Assembly (NCBI GenBank): GCA_902628045.1
Contig: CACOLU010000008.1
Location: 1-38,615, forward strand
Length of the DNA stretch: 38,615 nucleotides
Direction of reading: 5' to 3'
Source of the DNA: an uncultured Candidatus Actinomarina sp.
GTDB lineage: Bacteria > Actinomycetota > Acidimicrobiia > Actinomarinales > Actinomarinaceae
Each line of letters starts with the position of its first letter. Positions within the stretch are counted from its first letter, which is position 1. The notes under the pieces were generated by a model. It did not search any database. It was given only the letters and a program-made list of their open reading frames with translations, and was not told where the DNA came from. Of the stretch, positions 14,673-22,367 are shown piece after piece. A program made the position numbers and the translations under genes.

Positions 14673-15599
14673 ATGGTAGATATTCCTGAACATTTATTGA
14701 AAAGAGCTGCTCAAGCAAGAGCAAAAGCTTTAGGAATCAGCGTTGAAAAAGCTTTAGCTGAAATGAAAGGGCAAGAAGATCCAACAATAGTGTCTAAAGA
14801 GCCTGAAGTAATTGCTTTCGAAGAGGTACCAACTCCAGCAGCAGAGACACCAGCACCTGTAACAGAGACACCAGCACCTGTAACAGAGATACCAGTACCT
14901 GTAACAGAGACGCCAGCACCAGCAGCAGAAACTATTTCACCTGTAAAAGAAGAACATGCAGCAGAAACTACCGAGAAGGTTGCAGCGGTAAAAATTGAAC
15001 AAAAACCGCCAGCAGCTAAGGCGCCTGCTCCAGCTAAAGTAGATACTCCGGATGAAGTAGATTTTGCTCCGGAAGTTAAAGTTACTCAAAGACTATTAAC
15101 TGTAGTTAAAGCAAAACCTATTCAAAAACCTGTATCAGAGCCTGTAGACAAAGTTAATACATGGCCGCATTTAATGCTTCCAGAATTTGTTTCACTTATG
15201 GCAATGACTGCTTTTTTAATTTTGCTTTCAGCCATATTACAAGCTCCATTATTAGAAGAAGCTAATCCAAACGTTACTCCAAACCCTGCAAAAGCACCGT
15301 GGTACTTTTTAGGATTGCAGGAGCTTTTATCTTACTGGGATCCTCAAATCGCTGGTGTTATGATTCCCCTGGTTTTAGGTGTTGTCGTGTGGATGGCTTT
15401 TCCATATATTGATAGAAACCCTGAAACACATCCATCAAAAAGAAAGTTTGCAATTATGTTTTATACATTTTTTCTAGCAGGAGCAGGTGTCCTAACAATT
15501 ATTGGAGTTTTGTTTCGAGGACCAGGTTGGAACTGGACTTATCCATGGATTGATGGAATATGGTTTGATGACTTACTTGACTGGATTCATTTCGAATGA
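14673..15599 (+). CDS. Cytochrome b C-terminal domain (subunit IV-like) with N-terminal docking motif and Pro/Ala-rich linker
   Basis: The last 140 residues of this 308-residue protein form the three-helix subunit IV part of cytochrome b. The Qo-region block N-P-A-K-A-P-W-Y-F-L-G-L-Q-E-L-L replaces the PEWY motif, a variant seen in several bacterial complexes. Ahead of it are residues 1-30, V-D-I-P-E-H-L-L-K-R-A-A-Q-A-R-A-K-A, and a low-complexity T-P-A-P-V-T-E repeat linker to about residue 160. The first 30 residues match, in diverged form, the start of the two cytochromes c in the divergent operon. The motif would sit in the cytoplasm. The stop overlaps the Rieske start by four bases. Confidence 0.92.
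   Translation: MVDIPEHLLKRAAQARAKALGISVEKALAEMKGQEDPTIVSKEPEVIAFEEVPTPAAETPAPVTETPAPVTEIPVPVTETPAPAAETISPVKEEHAAETTEKVAAVKIEQKPPAAKAPAPAKVDTPDEVDFAPEVKVTQRLLTVVKAKPIQKPVSEPVDKVNTWPHLMLPEFVSLMAMTAFLILLSAILQAPLLEEANPNVTPNPAKAPWYFLGLQELLSYWDPQIAGVMIPLVLGVVVWMAFPYIDRNPETHPSKRKFAIMFYTFFLAGAGVLTIIGVLFRGPGWNWTYPWIDGIWFDDLLDWIHFE
14830..14932 (+). repeat. 21-bp degenerate tandem repeat encoding T-P-A-P-V-T-E
   Basis: About four to five imperfect copies of a 21-base unit (ACACCAGCACCTGTAACAGA and variants) encode the linker of the cytochrome b C-terminal subunit. The variants are T-P-A-A-E, T-P-A-P-V-T-E twice, I-P-V-P-V-T-E and T-P-A-P-A-A-E. Such a linker should be extended and flexible. Confidence 0.85.
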
Positions 15600-16459
15600 G
15601 CATAGTTGAATTATCTTTTGCAGCTTTTGCTGTAGTTGGATTATTGGGAATTGTTGGAATTATAGTAATTGTTACTGGAAGAAAGCCTAAAAGTAGTAAC
15701 TGGAAAAAAAAATTAGATAAAAAGGCATTAAAAGAAGATAAATCACAAACTAATTTTTTTGAACCTGAACAGCCAAAAGAAGAGCCTGAAGAAACTGTTG
15801 AAGAAATAGATGAACCAATTATTGACTCTGATGGTGCAGTAAAACTTGAAGAAAAAGTTATTTATGAGGAGATATCTGAAGAAGAGGCAGGAATAACAAG
15901 GCGACAGTTTTTAACAAAAGCACTGAGAATTTCATTTGGGGCTTTTGCAGGCATTCAATTAATTTCATACTTAGGATTTATATGGCCAAAAGTTTCTGGT
16001 GGATTTGGATCCAAAATTGATGCAGGTTCTATAGAAGACATTAAAGATCAAATATTCCAAGCAGATGGCTCAGTTATACCAGCCTTTATTCCATCAGCAA
16101 GGGCTTATGTGCTTCCTCTTGATGCCACTGCTGCCGCAAATTCACAGTTTTCCTCAGGCTCTACAGTTACCGATGGACTTGTGGCAGTTTATCAAAGATG
16201 TGTACATTTAGGGTGTAGAGTTCCATGGTGCAACTCATCCCAGGGTTTTGAATGTCCATGTCATGGTTCTAAATATAATATGATCGGAGAATATTTTGCT
16301 GGTCCAGCACCTAGAAATCTCGATAGGTTTAACGTCACAAACTCAAATGGAAGATTAATAATTGATACAGGTACGATTATTGAGTCTCCAAGAGCACCAG
16401 GAATGTCAGTTAAGTATCCTCAAGGATTATCTTGTATCGCTCTAACAACAGAGGAATAA
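15596..16459 (+). CDS. Rieske [2Fe-2S] subunit of the cytochrome b6f/bc-type complex
   Basis: The 287-residue protein passes electrons from quinol to cytochrome c. The cluster motifs are complete: C202-V-H204-L-G-C207 and C220-P-C222-H223, where C202, H204, C220 and H223 bind iron and C207-C222 form the disulfide. One membrane helix lies near residues 5-27, followed by an acidic cytoplasmic stretch (51-97). A Tat-type T-R-R-Q-F-L (101-106) then leads into a second helix. Two N-terminal helices with an internal twin-arginine resemble actinobacterial QcrA, which has three. The gene overlaps the upstream stop by four bases, and the two-heme cytochrome c follows one base later. Confidence 0.95.
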   Translation: MSIVELSFAAFAVVGLLGIVGIIVIVTGRKPKSSNWKKKLDKKALKEDKSQTNFFEPEQPKEEPEETVEEIDEPIIDSDGAVKLEEKVIYEEISEEEAGITRRQFLTKALRISFGAFAGIQLISYLGFIWPKVSGGFGSKIDAGSIEDIKDQIFQADGSVIPAFIPSARAYVLPLDATAAANSQFSSGSTVTDGLVAVYQRCVHLGCRVPWCNSSQGFECPCHGSKYNMIGEYFAGPAPRNLDRFNVTNSNGRLIIDTGTIIESPRAPGMSVKYPQGLSCIALTTEE

Positions 16460-16460
16460 T

Positions 16461-17885
16461 ATGACAAGTTCACTTTCAATAACACTAATTGCATTAGGCA
16501 TAATCGCTGCGTTAGCGTTTTTTACTGCTTCTGGATTTAGAGGTTCAGGTAAAGTGCAAGACTATGCCCCAAACTTAACAAAATATAGAACAGATGATGA
16601 TTTAGAAACTAAAACTTTAGACAGAACTTTAACAGTTGCAGTCATAATTGCTTCTCTTTTAACAATTATGATCCCTCTTTATTATCTTGGTGAACAAGAT
16701 AGGCAACAAGGCTTTGTTGAAGAATTTGATGAAGTATCCGTTGAAAGAGGAGAGCATCTTTATGAAGAATTTGGATGCGGAAATTGTCACGGTGCAGACG
16801 GATCTGGTGGAGCTGCCTCCTATGTTGAAAAAAGAAGTGGGATTAATGTTACTTGGGCAGCCCCTGCAATTAATAATGTATTTTATAGATATGATGATGA
16901 TGAAGTACGTTATTGGTTAATTTATGGACGTGCAAATTCTCCGATGCCCGCATGGGGACTAGAGGGTGGTGGTCCCATGAATGACGGTCAATTAGATGAT
17001 TTAATAGAATACATGCACCATTTTCAAATTTCTCAGGACGAAGAGCTTCAAACTATTGAAATGAATATAAATAGTTCGCTATCAAGATTAGAAACATCAG
17101 AATTATTAGTTGAAAACGAAATTGCTAGACAAAAAGAATTGATACAAAGTGTAAAGGATGCCCCTATAAAATTACCAATTGTAGAAAAAGCTGTTAAAGA
17201 TGTTACTGATTTATTATTAAAAGAAGGTGGTATTGATACTGATGAGGATGGTTTAAGTGATTCAGTAGAAATAGAATTATCATCTTACAGCGCATCCATA
17301 TCTGAAACTTTAGGTACAAATATATTGAATTTGGATCCTGATAATGAACAGTCAATACCTGGAAGAAAAGATTTATCAGTAGCAAAAGGATTATTATCAC
17401 AGCTTGAATCTGAACTTATTAATATAAGAATAGTTTCTGAGGGTTTTGACAAGTTTTTAAATGAAGCCGAAACAGGTTTAGCATTTCTTGAAAAAGCACT
17501 TGAAGAAAAACTTTGGGAAGTTTCCTTTGAAGAAATAGCAGACTCCACTTTTGATGGAGATTTAGAAAAAGCAAAAAGGGCTGTGGGGTTATTCAATGCA
17601 TATTGTGCTAGGTGTCATACAGCAGGATATTCTGCCGGTGTTGCATATACTAAAGAAATAGCTTCAGGAGGATTAGGACCTGCATTAAGAGCTGGTAGAG
17701 TAAACATACAATTTAAACAAAGAGAAGATTTTATTGATTTTATTGTTAAAGGCTCCGTAAATGGTAAAGCTTACGGCGTCAATGGTGTGGGTGGAGGAAA
17801 AATGCCTGGCTTTGGAGCAGTGCTTCCTGAATCTGACATAGCTTTAATAATTGATTATCTGAGAGGAATGAAGCCCGATGCGTGA
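16461..17885 (+). CDS. Two-heme membrane-anchored cytochrome c with a long coiled-coil/Ca-loop insert
   Basis: The 474-residue protein has two N-terminal membrane helices (about 5-22 and 57-76). The first cytochrome c domain follows (C106-x-x-C109-H110, likely ligand M162 in P-M-P-A-W), and a second lies at the C-terminus (C382-x-x-C385-H386, M448 in K-M-P-G-F). Between them lie about 190 residues predicted as mostly helical or coiled coil, interrupted at 259-269 by D-T-D-E-D-G-L-S-D-S-V, a thrombospondin/EF-like calcium loop. As the last electron carrier of the operon it probably does the job of cytochrome c1/QcrC. The insert is unusual and could space the hemes or bind calcium. It overlaps the next gene by eight bases. 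Confidence 0.92.
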   Translation: MTSSLSITLIALGIIAALAFFTASGFRGSGKVQDYAPNLTKYRTDDDLETKTLDRTLTVAVIIASLLTIMIPLYYLGEQDRQQGFVEEFDEVSVERGEHLYEEFGCGNCHGADGSGGAASYVEKRSGINVTWAAPAINNVFYRYDDDEVRYWLIYGRANSPMPAWGLEGGGPMNDGQLDDLIEYMHHFQISQDEELQTIEMNINSSLSRLETSELLVENEIARQKELIQSVKDAPIKLPIVEKAVKDVTDLLLKEGGIDTDEDGLSDSVEIELSSYSASISETLGTNILNLDPDNEQSIPGRKDLSVAKGLLSQLESELINIRIVSEGFDKFLNEAETGLAFLEKALEEKLWEVSFEEIADSTFDGDLEKAKRAVGLFNAYCARCHTAGYSAGVAYTKEIASGGLGPALRAGRVNIQFKQREDFIDFIVKGSVNGKAYGVNGVGGGKMPGFGAVLPESDIALIIDYLRGMKPDA

Positions 17886-18246
17886 AATAATGCGATCACT
17901 TCTTTCATCTAACTTATTAGTTACTGGAATAATCATGTTTATTGGTTCCCTCATTGTATTTGCTGGATCAACATTTTTATTGAACGCAACAAATGTTGGA
18001 AAAAGATTAGGTTTCTTAATTACTGGAGCTGCAATATTTGGTTGGGGGGTAATTAATTCAATTTTCTTCATACTTTATGCCCCAAGAGGCCCAGCACCAA
18101 CAAGCATTGATGGATTAAATGCATTTGAAATAAGAATTATTCCAATAACATTTTTAATTGGTTCCGGAATCCTCTTCATAATGTTTTTATTAGCTTTAAA
18201 TAGGTTTGAACAAGAACAACTTGAAAAGGATGAACAAGATAATTAG
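17878..18246 (+). CDS. Three-helix membrane protein ending the b6f-type operon
   Basis: The 122-residue product has about three membrane helices and an acidic C-terminal tail (E-Q-E-Q-L-E-K-D-E-Q-D-N). I do not recognise a family. Its ATG lies eight bases inside the two-heme cytochrome gene, so it is translated from the same message. Bacterial quinol:cytochrome c reductases and supercomplexes often carry small accessory membrane subunits, and that role fits here, but only position supports it. The NfeD/SPFH pair follows after nine bases and could be read through. Confidence 0.78.
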   Translation: MREIMRSLLSSNLLVTGIIMFIGSLIVFAGSTFLLNATNVGKRLGFLITGAAIFGWGVINSIFFILYAPRGPAPTSIDGLNAFEIRIIPITFLIGSGILFIMFLLALNRFEQEQLEKDEQDN

Positions 18247-18255
18247 ATTGTCATT

Positions 18256-18690
18256 ATGACACAAATCTGGTTCATAACAGCGGCTGTACTTTTATTAGCA
18301 GAACTTTTAGTGCCAACTTTTTTTATACTTCCATTTGCAGTTGGTTCTTTTTTCGCAGGTATTGTATCTTTATTTACAGAAAGTCAAAATATCCAGTTGT
18401 CAACTTTTGTAATTTTTAGCCTTGTGGGCGTATATTTATCCGTGAAGGTTTTTGGTCCTAGAAATAAAGAAAAGAAATCTAGCAAGGGATTTTCTGAAGG
18501 AGCAAATAAGTATATAGGAATGTCTTTTGTTACGACTGAAGAGCTAGATATTTATGAATCAACTTTACAACATGTATATGGAGATGATTGGCAAGTAGTT
18601 TCGCTAGATCGAAGGATTCCAGCAGGATCAGAAGTAAAAGTAATAAGTGTAAACGGTACAAAATTAGAGGTACAAACGAAGGAAGGTTAA
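18256..18690 (+). CDS. NfeD-like membrane protein
   Basis: The 144-residue protein has two or three N-terminal membrane helices (about residues 4-70) and a C-terminal small beta-barrel (OB-like) domain starting near G-M-S-F-V-T. The end, I-P-A-G-S-E-V-K-V-I-S-V-N-G-T-K-L-E-V, is the standard NfeD C-terminal pattern. NfeD proteins work with SPFH/flotillin-type proteins in membrane microdomains or quality control, and such a gene follows directly. There is no protease domain, so it is the short form. The start ATG is nine bases after the respiratory operon. Confidence 0.87.
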   Translation: MTQIWFITAAVLLLAELLVPTFFILPFAVGSFFAGIVSLFTESQNIQLSTFVIFSLVGVYLSVKVFGPRNKEKKSSKGFSEGANKYIGMSFVTTEELDIYESTLQHVYGDDWQVVSLDRRIPAGSEVKVISVNGTKLEVQTKEG

Positions 18691-18699
18691 AATATAATT

Positions 18700-19686
18700 A
18701 TGGAATTTATATTAGGTTTAGTCAGATGGGTAGTAATAATAGTACTGCTCGGAGTTGTGTTATTTAGAATATTTAGGATTATCAGGCCTTTTGAAACAGG
18801 ACTTGTTGAAAGATTAGGTAAGTTTCACAGAGAGGCTAAATCGGGTTTAAATATTGTTATTCCTGGTTTAGAAAGAATAATAATTGTGGACATGAGAGAG
18901 CAAGTAATTGATGTTCCTCCACAAGAAGTTATTACAAAAGATAACGTTACGATAACGGTCGATGCAATAATTTATTATGAACCTACAGACCCTAAAAAAC
19001 TTGTTTATAACGTTGGAGACTTCATTCAAGCTGCTACAAAACTAGCACAAACAAACTTAAGAAATGTAGTTGGTGACTTAGAATTAGACGCAGCATTAAC
19101 TTCTAGAGAGACTATTAATACGCAGCTGAAGCTTATTCTTGATGAAGCAACTGACAAATGGGGAACAAGGGTAGTTAGAGTTGAAATTCAGAGAATTGAT
19201 CCACCACAAGATGTTCAAGACGCTATGAACAAAGTTATGAAAGCTGAAAGAGATAGAAGAGCTGTAGTTACTGAAGCTGAAGGTGAAAAAAGAGCAGCAA
19301 TTCTTACAGCAGAGGGTAGAAAAGAGTCACAAGTTTTGGATGCAATTGGTGAGGCAGAGGCTTTAAAACAAGTTGCTGATGCTCAAAAATATGAAAAAGT
19401 TGCAATTGCTGAAGGTGAAGCTGAGGCAATTGAAAAAGTATTTGATGCAATCCATAAGGGAGACCCAACAAATGACTTAATTGCAATTAAGTATTTGGAG
19501 TCACTTGAAAAAGTAGCGGATGGAAATGCTACAAAGATTTTCTTGCCGGCAGATTTATCAGCCACTCTTGGCAGTATTGGTGCAATTTCAGAACTTTTTA
19601 AAGATGACAAATCTGATAACACAGATAAATCTGCTGAAGATGCAGATAAACCGACTGAAGATTCAGATAAATCGACTGAAGAATAA
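18700..19686 (+). CDS. SPFH/band 7 (stomatin-like) membrane protein
   Basis: The 328-residue protein has an N-terminal membrane helix (about 4-24), then the SPFH domain (R-P-F-E-T-G-L-V-E-R-L-G-K-F, D-M-R-E-Q-V-I-D-V-P-P-Q). An alanine/glutamate-rich coiled coil follows (E-A-E-G-E-K-R-A-A, about 185-250), ending in the conserved stretch around D-P-T-N-D-L-I-A-I-K-Y. It forms large membrane rings or scaffolds and normally partners with NfeD, encoded just upstream. The last 30 residues are an acidic D-K-S/P-T-E-D repeat. The 3' end overlaps the convergent LysE-like gene by 24 bases, so the acidic tail is encoded in the overlap. Confidence 0.92.
   Translation: MEFILGLVRWVVIIVLLGVVLFRIFRIIRPFETGLVERLGKFHREAKSGLNIVIPGLERIIIVDMREQVIDVPPQEVITKDNVTITVDAIIYYEPTDPKKLVYNVGDFIQAATKLAQTNLRNVVGDLELDAALTSRETINTQLKLILDEATDKWGTRVVRVEIQRIDPPQDVQDAMNKVMKAERDRRAVVTEAEGEKRAAILTAEGRKESQVLDAIGEAEALKQVADAQKYEKVAIAEGEAEAIEKVFDAIHKGDPTNDLIAIKYLESLEKVADGNATKIFLPADLSATLGSIGAISELFKDDKSDNTDKSAEDADKPTEDSDKSTEE
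19616..19683 (+). repeat. 21-bp imperfect repeat encoding the acidic SPFH tail
   Basis: About three copies of a 21-base unit encode variants of D-S-D-K-S-T-E (for example GATTCAGATAAATCGACTGA) at the 3' end of the SPFH gene. The last copy reaches into the overlap with the convergent gene. Confidence 0.75.
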
Positions 19687-20265
19687 ATACAAACCAACAC
19701 CAATTAAACAAACACCACTTATGATATTTATGTATCTTTTTACTTTTGTTGACGAATTATCAAATAAATAACTACTTACTAAAGCATAAGAAATATCTGC
19801 AAAAAGATTAATAAGTATTGTCACAATACCAAGAAAAATAAGGGTAGAAAAAATATTAGATTCATCTGCTATAAATAACGGCAATACAGACAAATAGAAA
19901 ACCCACATTTTTGGATTTGCAAGATTAATTTTAAATCCTGACATAAAGGATGCTGAGCCAAGTACCTCAGGACTATCTCCTTTATCCTGTAAAGTTTTGA
20001 TTCCTTTATAAAAGATATAAATTATTCCAAAAATATAAATTAAAGTTAGTATTTCAGGAATTAACGAAAATATATAAGTAATAACTGCAGCAGTAATTAT
20101 GGTTATTCCTATTGCACCAGTTGCCGCACCATAAGCAACTTGAAGAGCATTTTTTCTTCCTTTTTGAACAGCTTCATTAACCACTAATGCAATAATTAGA
20201 CCTGGGCTAAAAGCGACACTAATTTGTAGAATAATAAATTCGACGGTTAGTGATTGAAGCTGCAA
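19663..20265 (-). CDS. LysE-family amino-acid/metabolite exporter
   Basis: The 200-residue protein has the six-helix LysE/RhtB layout. It opens with the family signature A-F-S-P-G-L-I-I-A-L-V-V-N-E-A (near 17-31), followed by G-R-K-N-A-L-Q-V-A-Y-G-A-A-T-G. In the middle it has the conserved K-I-N-L-A-N-P-K-M-W-V-F-Y motif. Such proteins export amino acids or other small metabolites; the substrate cannot be told. I use TTG 20265, two bases after the neighbouring stop. The upstream 92-codon gene is probably co-transcribed. Confidence 0.88.
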   Translation of the reverse strand: MQLQSLTVEFIILQISVAFSPGLIIALVVNEAVQKGRKNALQVAYGAATGAIGITIITAAVITYIFSLIPEILTLIYIFGIIYIFYKGIKTLQDKGDSPEVLGSASFMSGFKINLANPKMWVFYLSVLPLFIADESNIFSTLIFLGIVTILINLFADISYALVSSYLFDNSSTKVKRYINIISGVCLIGVGLYLFFSRFI

Positions 20266-20267
20266 TA

Positions 20268-20546
20268 TTAAGATTTTGTTTTATTAAGTTCTGGGACACC
20301 TTGTTTGACTGAAACTTCACAATCCTTATATTCACTTGCAATTTGATTACCCACAATTATTAATAATTCTAAAACAGACTCTTTTTTTCCAGAAGTGGAC
20401 CCAAAAGTATTAGGAGAGTTTTCATGTTCTTTTTTTATTTTGTTGAAAACTTCGATTGCTTGTTCTTTATTTAATTTGTTTGATAAGGCAGTTTTTGTGA
20501 TAACTTCAAAGCTTTTTCTCTGGCGTCTAGGTAAATCAAATTGCAT
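20268..20546 (-). CDS. Small soluble protein of unknown function
   Basis: The 92-residue product is charged, largely helical in its first half (N-K-E-Q-A-I-E-V-F-N-K-I-K-K) and has no membrane helix, metal motif or family that I recognise. A minus-strand TAGAAT (20558-20553) ends six bases before the ATG. It could be transcribed leaderless from a promoter placed inside the end of the upstream GNAT gene. The LysE-like gene follows after two bases, so the two probably share a message. Confidence 0.7.
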   Translation of the reverse strand: MQFDLPRRQRKSFEVITKTALSNKLNKEQAIEVFNKIKKEHENSPNTFGSTSGKKESVLELLIIVGNQIASEYKDCEVSVKQGVPELNKTKS

Positions 20547-20555
20547 AGATTTATT

Positions 20556-21077
20556 CTAACTATTTATTAATAGCTTTTGTAATGAGACCTCATAATCTTC
20601 AGAATATTTTACAGTGTCAATTTCATTAAAACCAAAAGATTTGTGAAACTTAAAGGAAGCTTCATTTATAGATGGGAGAAGATTTATCTCAGCAGTTAAA
20701 TTCTTTATAAAATTTTCTTTCGCAAAATTGAGAGTATTTTTATAAAGTGCAGTACCTAGCTTACTTTTTCTATAATGATTTTCAACTGCAACTCTATCGA
20801 TGTATAAAAAATTACTTACTCTCTTGCCAATCTCATTAAAGTTTTTATGTTTTATCTGCCGCATGTAATTTATAGTGTTTTCATTATCTTGAAAACAAAC
20901 TATATACCCTATAACTTCATTGTTTCTTAATATGCATTCGTTGTAATCGGAGTTTTCTACGAGATTTATAAATCCATCCAAGGATTTTGTGCCAACGTTA
21001 GGAACATTTTGTTCATTTAATTTATGGCACTGCAAAACAAAGTTGCTTTTGATTGGGGAAAATAAGTAATCTTTCAT
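20556..21077 (-). CDS. GNAT-family N-acetyltransferase
   Basis: The 173-residue protein shows the GNAT core. A strand with F-L-Y-I-D-R-V-A-V is followed by the acetyl-CoA pyrophosphate loop R-K-S-K-L-G-T-A-L-Y (near 118-127, the Q/R-x-x-G-x-G/A pattern in slightly altered form). Later come N-x-x-S-x-x-F-H-K-S-F-G-F-N-E. It transfers an acetyl group from acetyl-CoA to an unknown amine. The start is set by a minus-strand TATATT (21090-21085) seven bases upstream of the ATG, which suggests a leaderless message. Confidence 0.85.
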   Translation of the reverse strand: MKDYLFSPIKSNFVLQCHKLNEQNVPNVGTKSLDGFINLVENSDYNECILRNNEVIGYIVCFQDNENTINYMRQIKHKNFNEIGKRVSNFLYIDRVAVENHYRKSKLGTALYKNTLNFAKENFIKNLTAEINLLPSINEASFKFHKSFGFNEIDTVKYSEDYEVSLQKLLINS

Positions 21078-21084
21078 ACATAGG

Positions 21085-21090
21085 AATATA
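21085..21090 (-). promoter_or_regulatory. -10 element for the GNAT gene
   Basis: Minus-strand TATATT lies seven bases before the ATG of the GNAT gene, with no ribosome binding site. It shares a 44-base divergent intergenic region with the plus-strand promoter at 21110. Confidence 0.55.
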
Positions 21091-21109
21091 CATTTAATGT
21101 ATAAAAATG

Positions 21110-21115
21110 TAAAAT
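21110..21115 (+). promoter_or_regulatory. -10 element for the dimethylargininase-like gene
   Basis: TAAAAT ends six bases before ATG 21122, with no ribosome binding site, consistent with a leaderless transcript. Confidence 0.5.
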
Positions 21116-21121
21116 ATAAGC

Positions 21122-21916
21122 ATGATTCAAAAACAAGTTCTCATGAGTTCTCCAGATTTTTTCAAAGTAGAGTACTCCATTAACCCTTGGATGATTGCAG
21201 GAGTTACAGTTGATTTAGATTTGGCAAAAGAGCAGTGGAATAATTTAAAATCTACAATTGAAAAAGCTGGAGCAGAAGTAAAAGTAGTCCCTCCTTCTAG
21301 GGAATTTCCGGATCTTGTATTTACCGCAAATTCAGGAATTATAAATGATAAAAATGTTCTCATCGCTAATTTTAAATTTGAAGAAAGACGTGGTGAAGAG
21401 GACTTATATATGAACTGGTATAGCGATAATGGCTATAGTGTTGGACGAATACCATCAGAGTTTAAATTCGAAGGCAGAGGTGACGCCTTTGTTTATGGCA
21501 ATTATTTAGTTGGATCATATGGTATAAGAAGTGACAAAGAAGCGCTGCTTTTCATTGCTGAAGAATTTCAATTGGAACCAATAATTGTTGAGTTAGCTCA
21601 AGAAAAGTTTTATCATCTAGATACTTGTTTTCAACAATTTCCGACTGGAGATGCTATTTTTTATCCAGAGGCATTTAAAGATCAGTCATTAAGTGCATTT
21701 GAAAGTTTATTTAATCTTATTCCTGTATCAGAGCACGATGCAAACAAGTTGGCTTGCAATGCGGTTGTAATAAATAACACAGTCATATTTCCTTCAGAAG
21801 ATATTGAAGCAATTAAAACTGTAGAGGGACTTGGTCTTCACGCTGAGGTAGCTAATGTTTCTGAGTTTCTCAAATCTGGCGGTGCGTGCCAGTGTCTTGT
21901 AATAGCATTAAACTAA
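21122..21916 (+). CDS. Dimethylargininase/arginine dihydrolase-like guanidino-group hydrolase
   Basis: The 264-residue enzyme belongs to the amidinotransferase/DDAH superfamily, which cleaves guanidino groups through a covalent thiol intermediate. Visible marks are V-L-M-S-S-P-D-F-F-K-V-E-Y-S-I-N-P-W-M at 6-24, P-D-L-V-F-T-A-N-S-G at 63-72, F-E-G-R-G-D at 116-121, catalytic H165 in F-Y-H-L-D-T, and the terminal cysteine region S-G-G-A-C256-Q-C258-L. The length and N-terminal motif fit DDAH-like proteins and the hydrolase part of cyanobacterial arginine dihydrolase. Whether the substrate is arginine or a methylated arginine is open. A small membrane-anchored gene follows after seven bases. Confidence 0.87.
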   Translation: MIQKQVLMSSPDFFKVEYSINPWMIAGVTVDLDLAKEQWNNLKSTIEKAGAEVKVVPPSREFPDLVFTANSGIINDKNVLIANFKFEERRGEEDLYMNWYSDNGYSVGRIPSEFKFEGRGDAFVYGNYLVGSYGIRSDKEALLFIAEEFQLEPIIVELAQEKFYHLDTCFQQFPTGDAIFYPEAFKDQSLSAFESLFNLIPVSEHDANKLACNAVVINNTVIFPSEDIEAIKTVEGLGLHAEVANVSEFLKSGGACQCLVIALN

Positions 21917-21923
21917 AAACAAT

Positions 21924-22367
21924 ATGATTAAAAGACTTTTTAAATTTGTGATTTGGCCTGTGAAAAAAATTGTCCTATTGCCGTTTAAATTTTTACTTTA
22001 TACATTATTAATATTTGTAATTCTAATTTTATTTTTTCAATACAGGACAGACTACCAGGTAGACACCAGCCCACTTTCTAAAATAGAATACGAAAATTGT
22101 ATTGAAGTAATTGATAGTTACGAAATTACGCTTAATCTTTTATCAGAGTATGTTGGGGAGTTAGATAGTGTCCAACGAGAGTTTTTAGAGGAGCGTTTAC
22201 CTGATAATCTACAAGTGTTGCTCGAACCACAAAAGATTGATCCAGATGAATTTGAAAATATAAAAGGAAGTCTAAAAACTTATCTTCAAGGCGGAAGACT
22301 GCCAGGATTTAATGGTAAAGCCCTTCTTCCTCAAGCTGCTAGTTTATGTCGAACTGGTCTAGGTTAA
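21924..22367 (+). CDS. Membrane-anchored protein of unknown function
   Basis: The 147-residue product has a basic start, one membrane helix (about residues 18-40) and a soluble helical domain with no recognisable motif. Only two cysteines (C59, C142) are present. It follows the dimethylargininase-like gene by seven bases and is probably co-transcribed. Its 3' end overlaps the convergent YbaK-like gene by nine bases. I do not recognise a family. Confidence 0.7.
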   Translation: MIKRLFKFVIWPVKKIVLLPFKFLLYTLLIFVILILFFQYRTDYQVDTSPLSKIEYENCIEVIDSYEITLNLLSEYVGELDSVQREFLEERLPDNLQVLLEPQKIDPDEFENIKGSLKTYLQGGRLPGFNGKALLPQAASLCRTGLG

